A stretch of 64,000 bases of DNA from JANSWY01 sp965228955 (GCA_965228955.1 OZ245848.1:1426001-1490000); one strand, 5' to 3'. Counted from the first letter of the stretch, positions 43,370 through 52,437 are shown. Program-made: numbers and translations. Notes: generated by a model not told the origin, from the sequence alone.

Positions 43370-43370
43370 A

Positions 43371-43397
43371 AGAACAAAGGTAACACTACTTTGTTCT
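43371..43397. promoter_or_regulatory. 9-bp inverted repeat covering a Bacteroidota -7 box
   Basis: AGAACAAAG (43371-43379) and CTTTGTTCT (43389-43397) are perfect arms with a 9-bp spacer. On the minus strand TACCTTTG (43375-43382) matches the Bacteroidota -7 box TAnnTTTG inside this repeat, so the promoter and an operator appear to overlap. The -33 box is weak by eye. Confidence 0.5.
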
Positions 43398-43513
43398 AAA
43401 ATGTTCACGGTTTTTTTAATTTTTTGTGGATAAATTATTCAAAGACAAAAGAGCGAAATCCTAAATTCTAATAACTAAATCCTAAAACTTTCATAGAGAA
43501 GTCTAGTTTGCCT

Positions 43514-43639
43514 CAAAACTCAAAACTCAAAACTCAAAACTCAAAACTCAAAACTCAAAACTCAAAACTCAAAACTCAAAACTCAAAACTCAAAACTCAA
43601 AACTCAAAACTCAAAACTCAAAACTCAAAACTCAAAACT
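43514..43639 (+). repeat. 18 perfect copies of the 7-bp unit CAAAACT
   Basis: Eighteen uninterrupted copies of CAAAACT, in the spacer between the TetR gene promoter and the terminator of the peptidase gene. Shorter versions of the same unit occur at 49509-49527 and near 48415, always in spacers. It is a simple-sequence repeat, not a CRISPR array, and I see no gene whose frame depends on it. Confidence 0.9.
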
Positions 43640-43692
43640 CCTGGAACCCGCAAATCCGACGAAGGAGGAAAACTCGCTAACTCGCAACTCGC

Positions 43693-43724
43693 AAAAAAAA
43701 GGCCGTCCCATTTCTGGAACGACC
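43693..43724 (-). terminator. intrinsic terminator of the T9SS peptidase gene
   Basis: Minus-strand stem GGTCGTTCCA (43715-43724), loop GAAA (43711-43714), TGGGACGGCC (43701-43710), then eight T residues (43693-43700). The stem is 10 bp including G-U pairs. It lies 27 bp after the stop of the gene at 43751. Confidence 0.8.
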
Positions 43725-43750
43725 CAACATAGAGCGTCAAAGCGGCAAAT

Positions 43751-46216
43751 CTACTGTTTCACAAATCGTTTGATCAACTCTTGGTTATTAGATACTATCC
43801 TAACTAAATATGTCCCAGGTGTTAACTGAGATATATTTAACTGATTACTTGTTCTATCAAATTGAATATTTTCAATAGTCTGTCCAACCATAGTCAATAC
43901 CTGCACTTGGTCAATTTCTTGATCGATATAGATGTTGAGAACATCCGTGGAAGGAACCGGGAAAATCTCTGCTTGAACCTCCGGTTTTGCAACTTCTTCC
44001 ATCGACTCATAAAGACTCTTTTCATTTCCGGAAATACAGAAGTTGGTAGATTCCGAACTTCCAAAGTCTCCTCCAGAAACAATTATTCCTGAAGATCCAG
44101 TCAGTGTGTAGCTTCCATTGCCATATCCACAACAGATTCCATCTCCATAGCTATCATTTATAGTAAATGTGTAATCGCCATTTGCTAATCCTGTAAAGGT
44201 TTCAGTAACTGTAGATCCATCGGGGTTTGCTGTGCTGTAACTATCAGAAGCAACTGTACCTGAAGAATTGCTCAGTGTCCAAGAGGTTTCCTGAGGGTAA
44301 TTGTCAAGAGTTATGCTAAGTGAAATGTTACCAGTTTCACAATCTCCAGGAGGGTTTGTAGTTGGAGCGTATGTCGCATATATCGAGTACAAGTAGTTCG
44401 CGGTACTACTAGACCCAAAAGTAGAAGGCATTCCACCAGACCATGTTGCGCTAGCTTGGGCCCTTCCTGGGCTTCCTGAACTGTAAGCAATTCCCGGGTT
44501 ACTTTCATATACCCATGCCAGCCAAATTGTAGAGCCACCAGTTACAGTTACTGAACTTGTCAGATTAATTGTTTGCCATCCAGTAGAGGATGATACAGGA
44601 GTAGCGCTGGTGGTTGCAATTCTGCTACCTGGGGCGCTTGAAGTACCATCATATACAGCGAGAATCATATCTCCCGAACCTCCCTGATGATACATGGAAA
44701 TACTGCTTATTATTCCTGTTTCTGGCATTGTGTAAGGCATTGCTCTTCTATTGGCACTAGTCGAGTTAGATCCAAATACCGTTGTATTTCCTACGGTTTC
44801 TGTAGCGCTTCCATCTGTGACTGTTATATAACCAGATTTTGTTTCAGTGTCACTGCCATTTGAACCAGATGCGGTTAAGCTTACACTGTATGTTCCAGGT
44901 GTATTATATGTTACACTTGGGTTAGTTTGAGAGCTGGAAGCAGGGCTCCCTCCAGTAAATGTCCATGAGTAACTTGTTGCATTGCTTGAACTGTTGGTGA
45001 ATTGCACGGAGTTTCCAGCTACTACGGTCGTAGGGCTAGCCGTAAAGTTTGCTGTAACGGTGGGAGTGGAGCTTCCAACCCCATTTGCCGGCATTTGACT
45101 GCCCAGACTGTTAATGATATCCACATTGTCATGTCCTCCATTAGTACATCCACCCGTATTGTGAAGTGCAATTACCAGGTTATCAGAATATCCTAATACA
45201 GGGGAGCCTGAGCTTCCTCCTTCTGTATCTGCATAATATCTTATAGTAGATCCAACAGTTGCTACATTTGAGTAATCATTTGACTGATCATCCCAAACAG
45301 ATATTTGTTTTCCTTTAGCTCCTGGGTGCTGAGGGATATAAATTCTTTCTCCTACGCTTGGAAGAGTGGATCTGAAACTAAGATATCCATAGGTTGTAGA
45401 TAAGTTACCAGGCAGTTTTACCAGTGTGTAATCATGAGTGGAATTTGTTCTGATCAATGTGCCTGAAGTGGCAGCAATTGTTCCGCGACATGATAAGAAG
45501 CTACCACAGTTTGTGTTACAAGTAGCACCTTCTCCCATGAATTCGTATTCTGTATTGTTTGCTGTTGATTGGGAACTAATGCAATGGTTATTGGTCATTA
45601 GGTGACCCTCACTTCCAAGTAGCCAGCCAGTACATGCACTTGAGCCATTAATGTAGAGTCGACTTACCGCTCTGGCTTTATCATACATATCTGTACCTTC
45701 ATGGCATTTAGCCCAATCTTTATTGTCAGCGCCGCAAATGGATCTTCCCTGATCTTCGAATATTTTGTTGATTTCTTCCGGGGTAAAGCCATATGCTACT
45801 TTATCAATTTCAAAACTCGAAAGTTGATTTGATCCGGAAGAGTAAAGTCTAACAATCGCTTTATCAGACCAAACTCCTCCAGACCAGAATTCACTAATAA
45901 CTGCTTTACCATCCTGAACAACTTTTCCATTTCCCCGGTATACCAAAGACTCATCGGTTTCAGGAGAGAATATTTCGATGTAATCTCCAGGAGCTAAATG
46001 GAAATTTTTGAAGTGAAGTTTGACATATGCCGCATTCTTTTTAAAAAATGTTTCCTCATAGTGTAATCCAGATGTACTAGATGACGGAATGCGTTGCTTG
46101 ATATTGAGTTCATGCTCAGTCCCGATTTTGAATACATCATCCTGAGCAAAAAGTGGAACTGTGGCAAATACACAGCTGCATAGCAAGGCAAGCCCTGCTC
46201 GTTTAAATAGGTTCAT
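43751..46216 (-). CDS. T9SS-exported trypsin-like serine peptidase with PKD and sorting domains
   Basis: 821 aa. Signal peptide (MNLFKRAGLALLCSCVFATVPLFAQ); an N-terminal pro-region; then a trypsin-like domain with the catalytic triad visible as His in MTNNHC, Asp in HDYTLVKL and Ser in GGSSGSPVL, of the lysyl-endopeptidase type. A PKD domain follows (NFTASPTTVVAGNSVQFTNS), then a beta-sandwich region and a second beta domain with GICCGYGNGSYTL. The C-terminal about 75 residues (EIFPVPSTDVLNIYIDQEID... GTYLVRIVSNNQELIKRFVKQ) are a type A T9SS sorting domain, so the mature enzyme is exported to the surface or medium. Confidence 0.85.
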   Translation of the reverse strand: MNLFKRAGLALLCSCVFATVPLFAQDDVFKIGTEHELNIKQRIPSSSTSGLHYEETFFKKNAAYVKLHFKNFHLAPGDYIEIFSPETDESLVYRGNGKVVQDGKAVISEFWSGGVWSDKAIVRLYSSGSNQLSSFEIDKVAYGFTPEEINKIFEDQGRSICGADNKDWAKCHEGTDMYDKARAVSRLYINGSSACTGWLLGSEGHLMTNNHCISSQSTANNTEYEFMGEGATCNTNCGSFLSCRGTIAATSGTLIRTNSTHDYTLVKLPGNLSTTYGYLSFRSTLPSVGERIYIPQHPGAKGKQISVWDDQSNDYSNVATVGSTIRYYADTEGGSSGSPVLGYSDNLVIALHNTGGCTNGGHDNVDIINSLGSQMPANGVGSSTPTVTANFTASPTTVVAGNSVQFTNSSSNATSYSWTFTGGSPASSSQTNPSVTYNTPGTYSVSLTASGSNGSDTETKSGYITVTDGSATETVGNTTVFGSNSTSANRRAMPYTMPETGIISSISMYHQGGSGDMILAVYDGTSSAPGSRIATTSATPVSSSTGWQTINLTSSVTVTGGSTIWLAWVYESNPGIAYSSGSPGRAQASATWSGGMPSTFGSSSTANYLYSIYATYAPTTNPPGDCETGNISLSITLDNYPQETSWTLSNSSGTVASDSYSTANPDGSTVTETFTGLANGDYTFTINDSYGDGICCGYGNGSYTLTGSSGIIVSGGDFGSSESTNFCISGNEKSLYESMEEVAKPEVQAEIFPVPSTDVLNIYIDQEIDQVQVLTMVGQTIENIQFDRTSNQLNISQLTPGTYLVRIVSNNQELIKRFVKQ

Positions 46217-46351
46217 TAGGTTAGCAAATTATAGGTTTAAAAAATATTATTACAAATAACGGTTTTAACGTACGAATAAATTTTTACTAATGCCAATTTT
46301 GCCCCAAATTTTCTTTGGTATGATGTGAATATTTAAATGAAAGGGAAGGAG

Positions 46352-47557
46352 TTAACTAATTTTCAGTAACTCCTCAACAGTTCTAAAGGCAGAGATTCCA
46401 GCTCCATGAACAGTCGCTAAATCAGATTCAGGAGCATATGCTTCTCCTGCGAAAAAGATTTTATTCTCAATGGATTCTCCCAGAATTGGTCTGGTACTAT
46501 AATCGCTATAATGGGAGTAAGAACCTTCTATATATTCTTCTGCAGTCCAGTTTTGAACTACATGTTTCACATAGTATTGGGAAGCTTTCCCATCAAACAT
46601 TTCATCGAGTTCACCCATGAATTTTGCAAAGATTTCCTCATCAGAGCCCAGGTCAGTATATTCTTTGGCCTGAACTCCTACTGTGAATAATGCCAAGACA
46701 TTGCTATCAGCATTTTTACCAAAAGCTGCGTCATAGATTGCTTTATCCCCTTCTTCCTCGGAAGTAACATATGAAAGTAGGCCACCATCAATTACGATAT
46801 CAGGGTAAAACCTTTCAGTAAACTCTACAAAGATTTTGAGACCAGCAGGCATGTCTACACCATTAAGGGCTTCTATTTTGGATGATGGAAGTGATGGTTG
46901 AAAATTGATTCTTTCATTTATCAGGGTTGTTAGTGGAGTTGCAAGAATTATTCTATCCGCCGTGTAGGTATTATTATTGGTGATAACTTGAACCTGATCA
47001 GATGAATAATCAATTGTTTGCACAACTTCATTATAAAGTATGTTGTCGCTTATTGAGGGCACTATATATTGATCGAAGAAATCGTACCAAGTGGTGCTCT
47101 TAAATTTATACTCCCCATAGAAGTTACTGAAGAAGTTACGTTTTTTAAGCTCATTATTTTTCCAGACATAAATTGTCTCAGGTCTATAATTAATAATGTC
47201 TATCGATGCATCCTGACTTGGGTCATTGATCAATTCCGCCAGTATTGCTGGGTCTGTGTGTATCCATTCTGCTCCTAAGTCAATAGGGAAATCTGCAAAA
47301 TCTCCAGCTTTCTTCACTCTACCTCCAAAACTGTTTGAAGCTTCAAGAAGCGTATTATTGATTCCATGTTGTTGCAGTAAATAACTAGCCATCATACCAG
47401 CGGATCCAGCTCCAATGACGATAACACTCCCTGAAAAGTTTACATCAAAGCTGTTTGGTAATTGTACATCATCTCCACAAGAAGAAAGCAGAGATGAGAG
47501 AAATGGTAGTCCAATTCCAAATGCTGCGGAGTGTTTTAAAAACTCTTTTCTGTTCAT
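46352..47557 (-). CDS. FAD-dependent amine oxidase family protein
   Basis: 401 aa. The N-terminus (MNRKEFLKHSAAFGIGLPFL then SSLLSSC) is a signal that ends in a lipobox-like Cys but lacks the double Arg of a Tat signal. The FAD dinucleotide fold is VIVIGAGSAGMMAS, followed by LLEASNSFGGRVKKAG and LGAEWIH. The C-terminal FAD contact is IENKIFFAGEAYAP, then TVHGAGISA. It resembles flavin monoamine oxidases; the amine or other substrate is unknown. It starts 8 bp after the stop of the gene at 47566 on the same strand. Confidence 0.8.
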   Translation of the reverse strand: MNRKEFLKHSAAFGIGLPFLSSLLSSCGDDVQLPNSFDVNFSGSVIVIGAGSAGMMASYLLQQHGINNTLLEASNSFGGRVKKAGDFADFPIDLGAEWIHTDPAILAELINDPSQDASIDIINYRPETIYVWKNNELKKRNFFSNFYGEYKFKSTTWYDFFDQYIVPSISDNILYNEVVQTIDYSSDQVQVITNNNTYTADRIILATPLTTLINERINFQPSLPSSKIEALNGVDMPAGLKIFVEFTERFYPDIVIDGGLLSYVTSEEEGDKAIYDAAFGKNADSNVLALFTVGVQAKEYTDLGSDEEIFAKFMGELDEMFDGKASQYYVKHVVQNWTAEEYIEGSYSHYSDYSTRPILGESIENKIFFAGEAYAPESDLATVHGAGISAFRTVEELLKIS

Positions 47558-47565
47558 GATGCTGC

Positions 47566-48120
47566 TTATTTTGAGTTGATAAATAGATTGACACCCAGTT
47601 CAGTGAATAGAATTGCTCTGGATTCTTCGATATCTGAAAGTATTATACCGTAGGATAGCTTACCAAATAACCCAAAACTGTCATTGATATCTCTTCTAGC
47701 CATGTAGTTTATTGTGGGAATCCACCTAGTCCTCCAGATCCGGTTGTTTTCAGTTTCACCAGTTCCTAGGTTTACTGTGTATGATTCAATTTTACTTTGT
47801 TCGGCATACCCAAATCCAATTCCAAAATAGTGCCCGAGCTTTTTATCAGGTTTTTTCCAGTTGTATCCACTTTCAATATTAGCCATGAGGCTGGTGTGGT
47901 CATATGGGAATAAATATGCAGCAACTTGGACTCCACTACTTAAATAATTATTGTTTGATTTATTGAAATCTGTTAATTTGAAATTTGCTCCTATTTTCAC
48001 CCCGGGCTGGACCAGTATTTCTCCAAAATACCCAATTGATATTGATTCCAGGCTTTGAGAGTACCCTGTATAAGAGATTACATAAATCAATAAGAAAATA
48101 GGAATACCCAATTTGTTCAT
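47566..48120 (-). CDS. exported beta-barrel-like protein of unknown function
   Basis: 184 aa with a signal peptide (MNKLGIPIFLLIYVISYTGY, then SQ). The rest has alternating strands (ISIGYFGEILVQPGVKIGAN, LGHYFGIGFGYAEQSKIESY, LFGKLSYGIILSDIEE), ending in an aromatic-rich strand, as in small outer-membrane barrels. It precedes the amine oxidase gene by 8 bp and is likely cotranscribed with it. No family name can be given. Confidence 0.55.
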   Translation of the reverse strand: MNKLGIPIFLLIYVISYTGYSQSLESISIGYFGEILVQPGVKIGANFKLTDFNKSNNNYLSSGVQVAAYLFPYDHTSLMANIESGYNWKKPDKKLGHYFGIGFGYAEQSKIESYTVNLGTGETENNRIWRTRWIPTINYMARRDINDSFGLFGKLSYGIILSDIEESRAILFTELGVNLFINSK

Positions 48121-48487
48121 AACACAATCATTTCTAGTTATACGATTTATAATCCAATTTCTTATGTTACACCAGGTAATATATTATTGAATATAATTTG
48201 ATTTTACCTACCAATAGTGATCAAAACCACTAATTATAGCGATTGATTCTTGATCTCTGATCAACCACATTTGTATCAAGTAATCGTATAGATACTTCTG
48301 GTTATTAAGTACAAAAATTCAATTAACTGAATTCATAGGTTTTGATTGGAACCCGATTTTGTCGGGTTTTAATTTTCCGAAACTCGCAACCCGCAACTCG
48401 ATACCCCGTAACCTGCAACTCAAAACTTTTCACTACATTGTCCAAACTGGACCAGTCCAGCCATATGCAGCTTCCTACTTTTGAAAC
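48121..48487. other. divergent spacer with a hairpin and low-complexity DNA
   Basis: 367 bp between divergent genes with no convincing frame. It has AT-rich promoter-like DNA on the left, a hairpin at 48350, and low-complexity CGCAACTC-type repeats (48376-48428) related to the 7-bp repeat at 43514. Confidence 0.5.
48350..48371 (+). terminator. hairpin with T-run, no clear upstream gene
   Basis: AACCCGA (48350-48356) pairs with TCGGGTT (48362-48368) around TTTTG, followed by T residues. It looks like an intrinsic terminator for the plus strand, but no plus-strand gene ends before it. It could end a small RNA or be a remnant. Confidence 0.45.
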
Positions 48488-49351
48488 ATGCAAAATCAAA
48501 CTCAAATAGATCGACTTAAAGATGTGAGAAAATACATCGACAAGAATTTCCATCAGGACCTAACTGCTGCGCACATTTCTGATGTGGCCTGTTATTCTTA
48601 CAGAAATGTGAATAGAATTTTCAGAGCCATTTATCATGAGTCAGTGGGAAGTTATGTACTGAGGTTGAAATTGGAGAAAGCAGCAAAGGAAGTACTTTAT
48701 TCAGAGCGCAGTATTACAGAAATTGCCTACGAAGCTGACTATGGAGATTTGCAAGCTTTTAATAAGGCTTTCAGGAATCAATATGGAGCTTCACCAGCGC
48801 AGTTTCGAGAAAAGAAAGTTGCTGAGTTTGAATCATGGAAAAAACAAAAAGAAGAAGCTATGAAACAAACCAGTGACATTCAATTCAAATTTGAAAAACT
48901 GCCTGATACAAAGGTGTTACTTCAGCCATATCATGGACCGTATGATATCCAGGCAATAAATGATAGTTGGGAATCTCTAATAGAATATGCAGACTTCAAA
49001 AACCTGATAACAGATGAAACCTATTTCGTAGGAGAAATCTTGGATGACGAAGAAATCACACCCAACGAGAAGCTAAGGTACAATTGCGCGATTACTCTTC
49101 CGAAGGATACTGACATTGAACCTGAAGGCTTCCTGGAAGTCAAAGTAATTCCTAGTCAGAAATATGCTGTATTCACACACAAAGGCAGCTATGAAACCAT
49201 GGACAAGACCTACGAAATCATCTATGGAGAATGGCTTCTCAATCAAACAATCGAACTAGTAGACAAACCAATACTCGAGATCTACCTCAATGATGAGTCT
49301 CAGGTAAAGAAAAGCGAATTGCTTACTGAGATTTATGTGGCGGTGGAGTAG
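48488..49351 (+). CDS. AraC-family regulator with GyrI-like ligand-binding domain
   Basis: 287 aa. Residues 1-110 are the AraC double HTH (YIDKNFHQDLTAAHISDVAC... ITEIAYEADYGDLQAFNKAF, then FRNQYGASPAQFR). Residues 125-287 are a GyrI-like small-molecule-binding domain (FKFEKLPDTKVLLQPYHGPY... YAVFTHKGSYETMDKTYEII). This Rob/SbmC-like fusion usually senses toxic small molecules. The target genes are unknown; the hydroxylase gene 187 bp downstream is a candidate only by position. Confidence 0.85.
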   Translation: MQNQTQIDRLKDVRKYIDKNFHQDLTAAHISDVACYSYRNVNRIFRAIYHESVGSYVLRLKLEKAAKEVLYSERSITEIAYEADYGDLQAFNKAFRNQYGASPAQFREKKVAEFESWKKQKEEAMKQTSDIQFKFEKLPDTKVLLQPYHGPYDIQAINDSWESLIEYADFKNLITDETYFVGEILDDEEITPNEKLRYNCAITLPKDTDIEPEGFLEVKVIPSQKYAVFTHKGSYETMDKTYEIIYGEWLLNQTIELVDKPILEIYLNDESQVKKSELLTEIYVAVE

Positions 49352-49364
49352 ACATCAAGCGATT

Positions 49365-49495
49365 CGTCATTCCTGACGAAGCGAAGCGAAGATCAGGAAT
49401 CCCGTCAAGTATTGCACTAACAGATTTCGTGAGTACTAAACTTTACGGGATTCCTGATATTTCCTCCATTTCATTTCAGAAATTCCGGAATGACG
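49365..49495. repeat. imperfect inverted-repeat element in spacer
   Basis: Outer arms CGTCATTCC (49365-49373) and GGAATGACG (49487-49495), inner arms ATCAGGAATCCCGT (49392-49405) and ACGGGATTCCTGAT (49445-49458), with a GCGAAGCGAAG stretch. A palindromic intergenic repeat of this kind is often multicopy in Bacteroidota; only this copy is in the window. Confidence 0.6.
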
Positions 49496-49537
49496 GTGGG
49501 TGGACGACAATAACTCAAAACTCAAAACTCAATTTCC

Positions 49538-50392
49538 ATGCAAGAATTAATCAAAACCATAGAAGACAATCTAGGATTGGTCATTCTAATTATTTTCGGA
49601 TTTTCAGTTACGCTCGCAATTATTGAATTCTGTTGGGAGCTTTATAAGAAAAAGATTGATAAGTGGCGTTTAGGCGAGATGTGGGCTAGTTTAAGTGTCT
49701 TTATACCAGCCCAACTTACAGAGAAAGCAGCAACTGCAGTATTTCTGTATGGCTTCTTTTTTCTGGCGGATTTTATTCCTTGGCAGATACCTGTTAATTG
49801 GTGGATAACCATCCTGGCGATACTTTTTGTGGACCTGCTTTATTATTGGGAGCATAGGTTGGAGCATCAGATCAGAATACTATGGAGTTATCATTCAATT
49901 CATCACAGTTCTCCTATTTACAATTACACAACTGCTTTGAGAGTATCCTTTATAGACAATTTTGTGACCTGGGTATTCTTCCTTCCTGCAATTGCGATTG
50001 GATTTCACCCGGCAGTTGTGCTATTGTCTCTCGTATTTATCCTGACCTATCAGTTTTGGATTCACACCGAATTAATTCGAAAAATGGGATGGTTTGAATA
50101 CATATTCAATTCGCCAAGCCATCATAGGGTACATCATGGATCAGACGACATTTATCTTGATAAAAACTACGGTGGACTTTTAATTATTTGGGATAGAATA
50201 TTTGGGACTTTTCAGAAAGAGGAATTTAAACCTACTTATGGGTTGACGACTCAGATTAATACAATCAATCCTATTAAGATTCATGCTTATGAATACATTG
50301 GAATATTTAAAGATTTGTGGAAGGCAAAAAGTATTAAAGAGGCTTTTGGGTACTTGTTCAAAGCACCAGGTTGGAAGCCTGAGAAGCGTTGA
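49538..50392 (+). CDS. fatty acid hydroxylase/sterol desaturase family membrane enzyme
   Basis: 284 aa with about four membrane helices. The histidine clusters of the di-iron family are all visible: HRLEHQ, HSIHHSS and SHHRVHHGSD. These coordinate two irons that hydroxylate or desaturate a lipid. The substrate is not predictable; such enzymes act on fatty acids, sterols or carotenoids. Start at ATG 49538. A terminator follows at 50403. Confidence 0.85.
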   Translation: MQELIKTIEDNLGLVILIIFGFSVTLAIIEFCWELYKKKIDKWRLGEMWASLSVFIPAQLTEKAATAVFLYGFFFLADFIPWQIPVNWWITILAILFVDLLYYWEHRLEHQIRILWSYHSIHHSSPIYNYTTALRVSFIDNFVTWVFFLPAIAIGFHPAVVLLSLVFILTYQFWIHTELIRKMGWFEYIFNSPSHHRVHHGSDDIYLDKNYGGLLIIWDRIFGTFQKEEFKPTYGLTTQINTINPIKIHAYEYIGIFKDLWKAKSIKEAFGYLFKAPGWKPEKR

Positions 50393-50402
50393 GTTTTTGA
50401 CT

Positions 50403-50432
50403 GGATGCCGGTGATTACTGGCATCCTTTTTT
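50403..50432. terminator. intrinsic terminator between convergent genes
   Basis: GGATGCC (50403-50409) pairs with GGCATCC (50420-50426), extended by two pairs inward, followed by six T residues on the plus strand. It ends the hydroxylase gene and touches the last codon of the convergent minus-strand gene. Confidence 0.75.
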
Positions 50433-50970
50433 ATGGACAAACAATTGCGATAAGTTTTAATCCTTCTGAAGATCGCTCAAAAATGTATAGCTCCATGAAT
50501 CTCCTGCCTACGTGCATAAAGCTGATTCCAGAGACTTTATTAGACCTATCCATAAATACTATCAAATCTTGTGGTGAATGTCTTTTATAGCTATTCACAA
50601 CTTCTTCGGTGAAGATTATTTCTGGTAGGGACTCTATTGAATCTTTAGATACCGGAGCAAAACTGAAATCACTTGGATCAAGATTATTTCTAAGACAACC
50701 GTATATATCATTTGCCATTAATTCTTCATAAGACTTTGAATCAACCATAGAATTCAAATAACAAACAATATTTTCTACAACTTTCTGATTTTCCAATCCA
50801 AGGTCTGAAAATTTACTGTCCTTTACCTCCCTTGAAAATTTCGGGTAGCTACCATATGATTTCTTAGTCGAATCTTTGATCAGTTCGCAATCTTGGGGCG
50901 CTTTTGAAGGATAGACAACAGTTGAAATAATTAAGAAAATGAAGATGTAGATGTTTCGGGGCATGTGCAA
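50431..50970 (-). CDS. exported protein of unknown function
   Basis: 179 aa with a signal peptide (MHMPRNIYIFIFLIISTVVY, then PSKAPQDC). The mature part is mixed helical/beta, with a conserved-looking end (SGISFMHVGRRFMELYIFER). It is the last gene of a four-gene minus-strand set (ankyrin, 201-aa, VOC, this), with only 2 bp after the VOC gene. No family is recognised. The second Met (MPRN) is an alternative start. Confidence 0.5.
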   Translation of the reverse strand: MHMPRNIYIFIFLIISTVVYPSKAPQDCELIKDSTKKSYGSYPKFSREVKDSKFSDLGLENQKVVENIVCYLNSMVDSKSYEELMANDIYGCLRNNLDPSDFSFAPVSKDSIESLPEIIFTEEVVNSYKRHSPQDLIVFMDRSNKVSGISFMHVGRRFMELYIFERSSEGLKLIAIVCP

Positions 50971-50972
50971 TA

Positions 50973-51338
50973 TTAAATATCCTGCACAAAAAAGATAGCA
51001 TTCTTATTCAAATCATAAAACCCAAATTCATGTGTTCCCCAGGGAGTATTCATCCTTAGTTTGTCTTCAGTGATAGTTTCTCTTTCTACAAATTCGTCAA
51101 AGTAAGGCTTAACGTCTTCAACAAAGATTTTCATTACTCCAGCAGTGACTGGATCATCTGCTGTTCCGTGATGAAATTGAAGGTGGAATTCTATATTGTC
51201 TCTTTTGAATCCTGCATATCCGTCATCACCAAAAACACATTTAAAACCAGCATATTTTTCATACCACTCACTGTCCCGTTGGATGTCAGCCGATGATAAT
51301 ACTGGTACAATAAACAGAGGTTGAGAAATTTCACTCAT
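50973..51338 (-). CDS. VOC-superfamily (glyoxalase/bleomycin-resistance-like) protein
   Basis: 121 aa. PVLSSADIQRDSEWYEKYAG, then FGDDGYAGFKRDNIEFHLQF and WGTHEFGFYDLNKNAIFFVQ match the two beta-alpha-beta-beta-beta units of the VOC fold. Metal ligands are not certain. Members bind or detoxify small reactive compounds. The start codon follows immediately after the stop of the 201-aa gene. In this operon a role in oxidative or electrophile stress is plausible but not shown. Confidence 0.8.
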   Translation of the reverse strand: MSEISQPLFIVPVLSSADIQRDSEWYEKYAGFKCVFGDDGYAGFKRDNIEFHLQFHHGTADDPVTAGVMKIFVEDVKPYFDEFVERETITEDKLRMNTPWGTHEFGFYDLNKNAIFFVQDI

Positions 51339-51944
51339 TTAATTATATCTCTCTGGTCTTTCAAGTACATCTCTGAGCAATGAAATAATTCTTTTCTCAT
51401 CTGAATAGTTATTGTAATAATCTCCACCGACAAGCGGTGCTCTCTTGGCTACTTTTTCTTTGCCCACCAGATGCTTGTCACAACCTGCAATCAACTTCAA
51501 AATCGGGTTGTTGGAGTCTAGTGCATATAAATGGTTAAACTCTTCAACATACTCATTATACCAATCGTGGATTTGACATAGTTGGTTTAGAGAGTTGAAA
51601 TAATGGTTCAAAACATTCTCTTTACCGGATTTGAAAATGAATAAATGCCTTTGTTTTCTCGTAAGCTCTTCGTCAATGTGCATTGACCATAGCTTAAGAA
51701 CATCTTTGTGTGTTAACTTCTTCGAAAAGTAGATTAGGTCTGTTCGGAATCTTGAGGAAATAGCTGTACAGCAGCTCCCAGTTAGGCCTTGGATTAGGTC
51801 CTTAAAACTTTGAGCGGTGTGTTTCTTGAATCGATAGTGTGCAGCGTATTTGCCTTGAATGGATATCAAGCAATACATACATTTACTGGTTATGTTGTTT
51901 TTTGGTCGTAATTCTACCTCTAGAAGATAAACAAAAAAACTCAC
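51339..51944 (-). CDS. 201-aa protein of unknown function in the ankyrin operon
   Basis: 201 aa. No signal peptide; several cysteines (ITSKCMYCLISI, GLTGSCCTAISS), a basic N-terminal half and a helical C-terminal half (FNSLNQLCQIHDWYNEYVEE). No family is recognised. It lies 7 bp after the ankyrin gene and directly abuts the VOC gene, so it is part of one transcript. Confidence 0.5.
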   Translation of the reverse strand: MSFFVYLLEVELRPKNNITSKCMYCLISIQGKYAAHYRFKKHTAQSFKDLIQGLTGSCCTAISSRFRTDLIYFSKKLTHKDVLKLWSMHIDEELTRKQRHLFIFKSGKENVLNHYFNSLNQLCQIHDWYNEYVEEFNHLYALDSNNPILKLIAGCDKHLVGKEKVAKRAPLVGGDYYNNYSDEKRIISLLRDVLERPERYN

Positions 51945-51951
51945 ATAATTG

Positions 51952-52437
51952 TTAAATTATTGATTCCAAGTACTTTATAACCTCCTGATTACCCTTAATT
52001 TTAGCCTGATCCAAAGGTGAATTGCCATTTTGGTCCTTGATATCCAGACTAGCGCCTGCCTTTACGAGTAATTGAGTCATTCCTAAATGTCCGAAAGTAG
52101 CAGCATAGTTTAAGGCTGTTGCTCCCTGAGAATTTTGGTTATTTACTTCAGCTCCTTTTGATAATAGAAGTTCTGCTAATTCCAGATTTCCTTTAAAACT
52201 CAATCCCATTAAAGCTGTATTTCCAGCTGCGTCTCTTGCATTAACATTAGCTCCATGGTCAAGCAATGCTTCTACTACCGACTTAGATCCCTGATAAGTA
52301 GCTAATATAAGAGGAGTGAATCCACGTTGATCTGGAGTTTCTGTCAATTCTGGATTTTCATTGAGAATACTCTTGATTCCTTCAATGTTCTGAGTGCCGA
52401 TTGCTTGAAATAAATCCTGAGTTAATGTCTGATGCAT
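51952..52437 (-). CDS. ankyrin-repeat protein next to the peroxide-response genes
   Basis: 161 aa, with four ankyrin repeats (RGFTPLILATYQGSKSVVEA; AGNTALMGLSFKGNLELAEL; QGATALNYAATFGHLGMTQL; NGNSPLDQAKIKGNQEVIKY). There is no signal peptide. Ankyrin genes are linked to catalase genes in other bacteria (for example ankB with katB in Pseudomonas), which fits the position divergent from oxyR and close to katG. Its promoter shares the 80-bp oxyR spacer. It is the first of four cotranscribed genes. Confidence 0.8.
   Translation of the reverse strand: MHQTLTQDLFQAIGTQNIEGIKSILNENPELTETPDQRGFTPLILATYQGSKSVVEALLDHGANVNARDAAGNTALMGLSFKGNLELAELLLSKGAEVNNQNSQGATALNYAATFGHLGMTQLLVKAGASLDIKDQNGNSPLDQAKIKGNQEVIKYLESII

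Noticed and set aside
43514..43639. CRISPR array
   Set aside because: The repeat unit is 7 bp without spacers and there are no cas genes.
43508..43732. 74-aa frame made of NSKLKTQ repeats
   Set aside because: It is the translation of the CAAAACT microsatellite and then reads through a terminator.
46348..46373. Terminator at the end of the amine oxidase gene
   Set aside because: GGAGTTA/TAACTCC pair is present but overlaps the stop codon and lacks a T-run.
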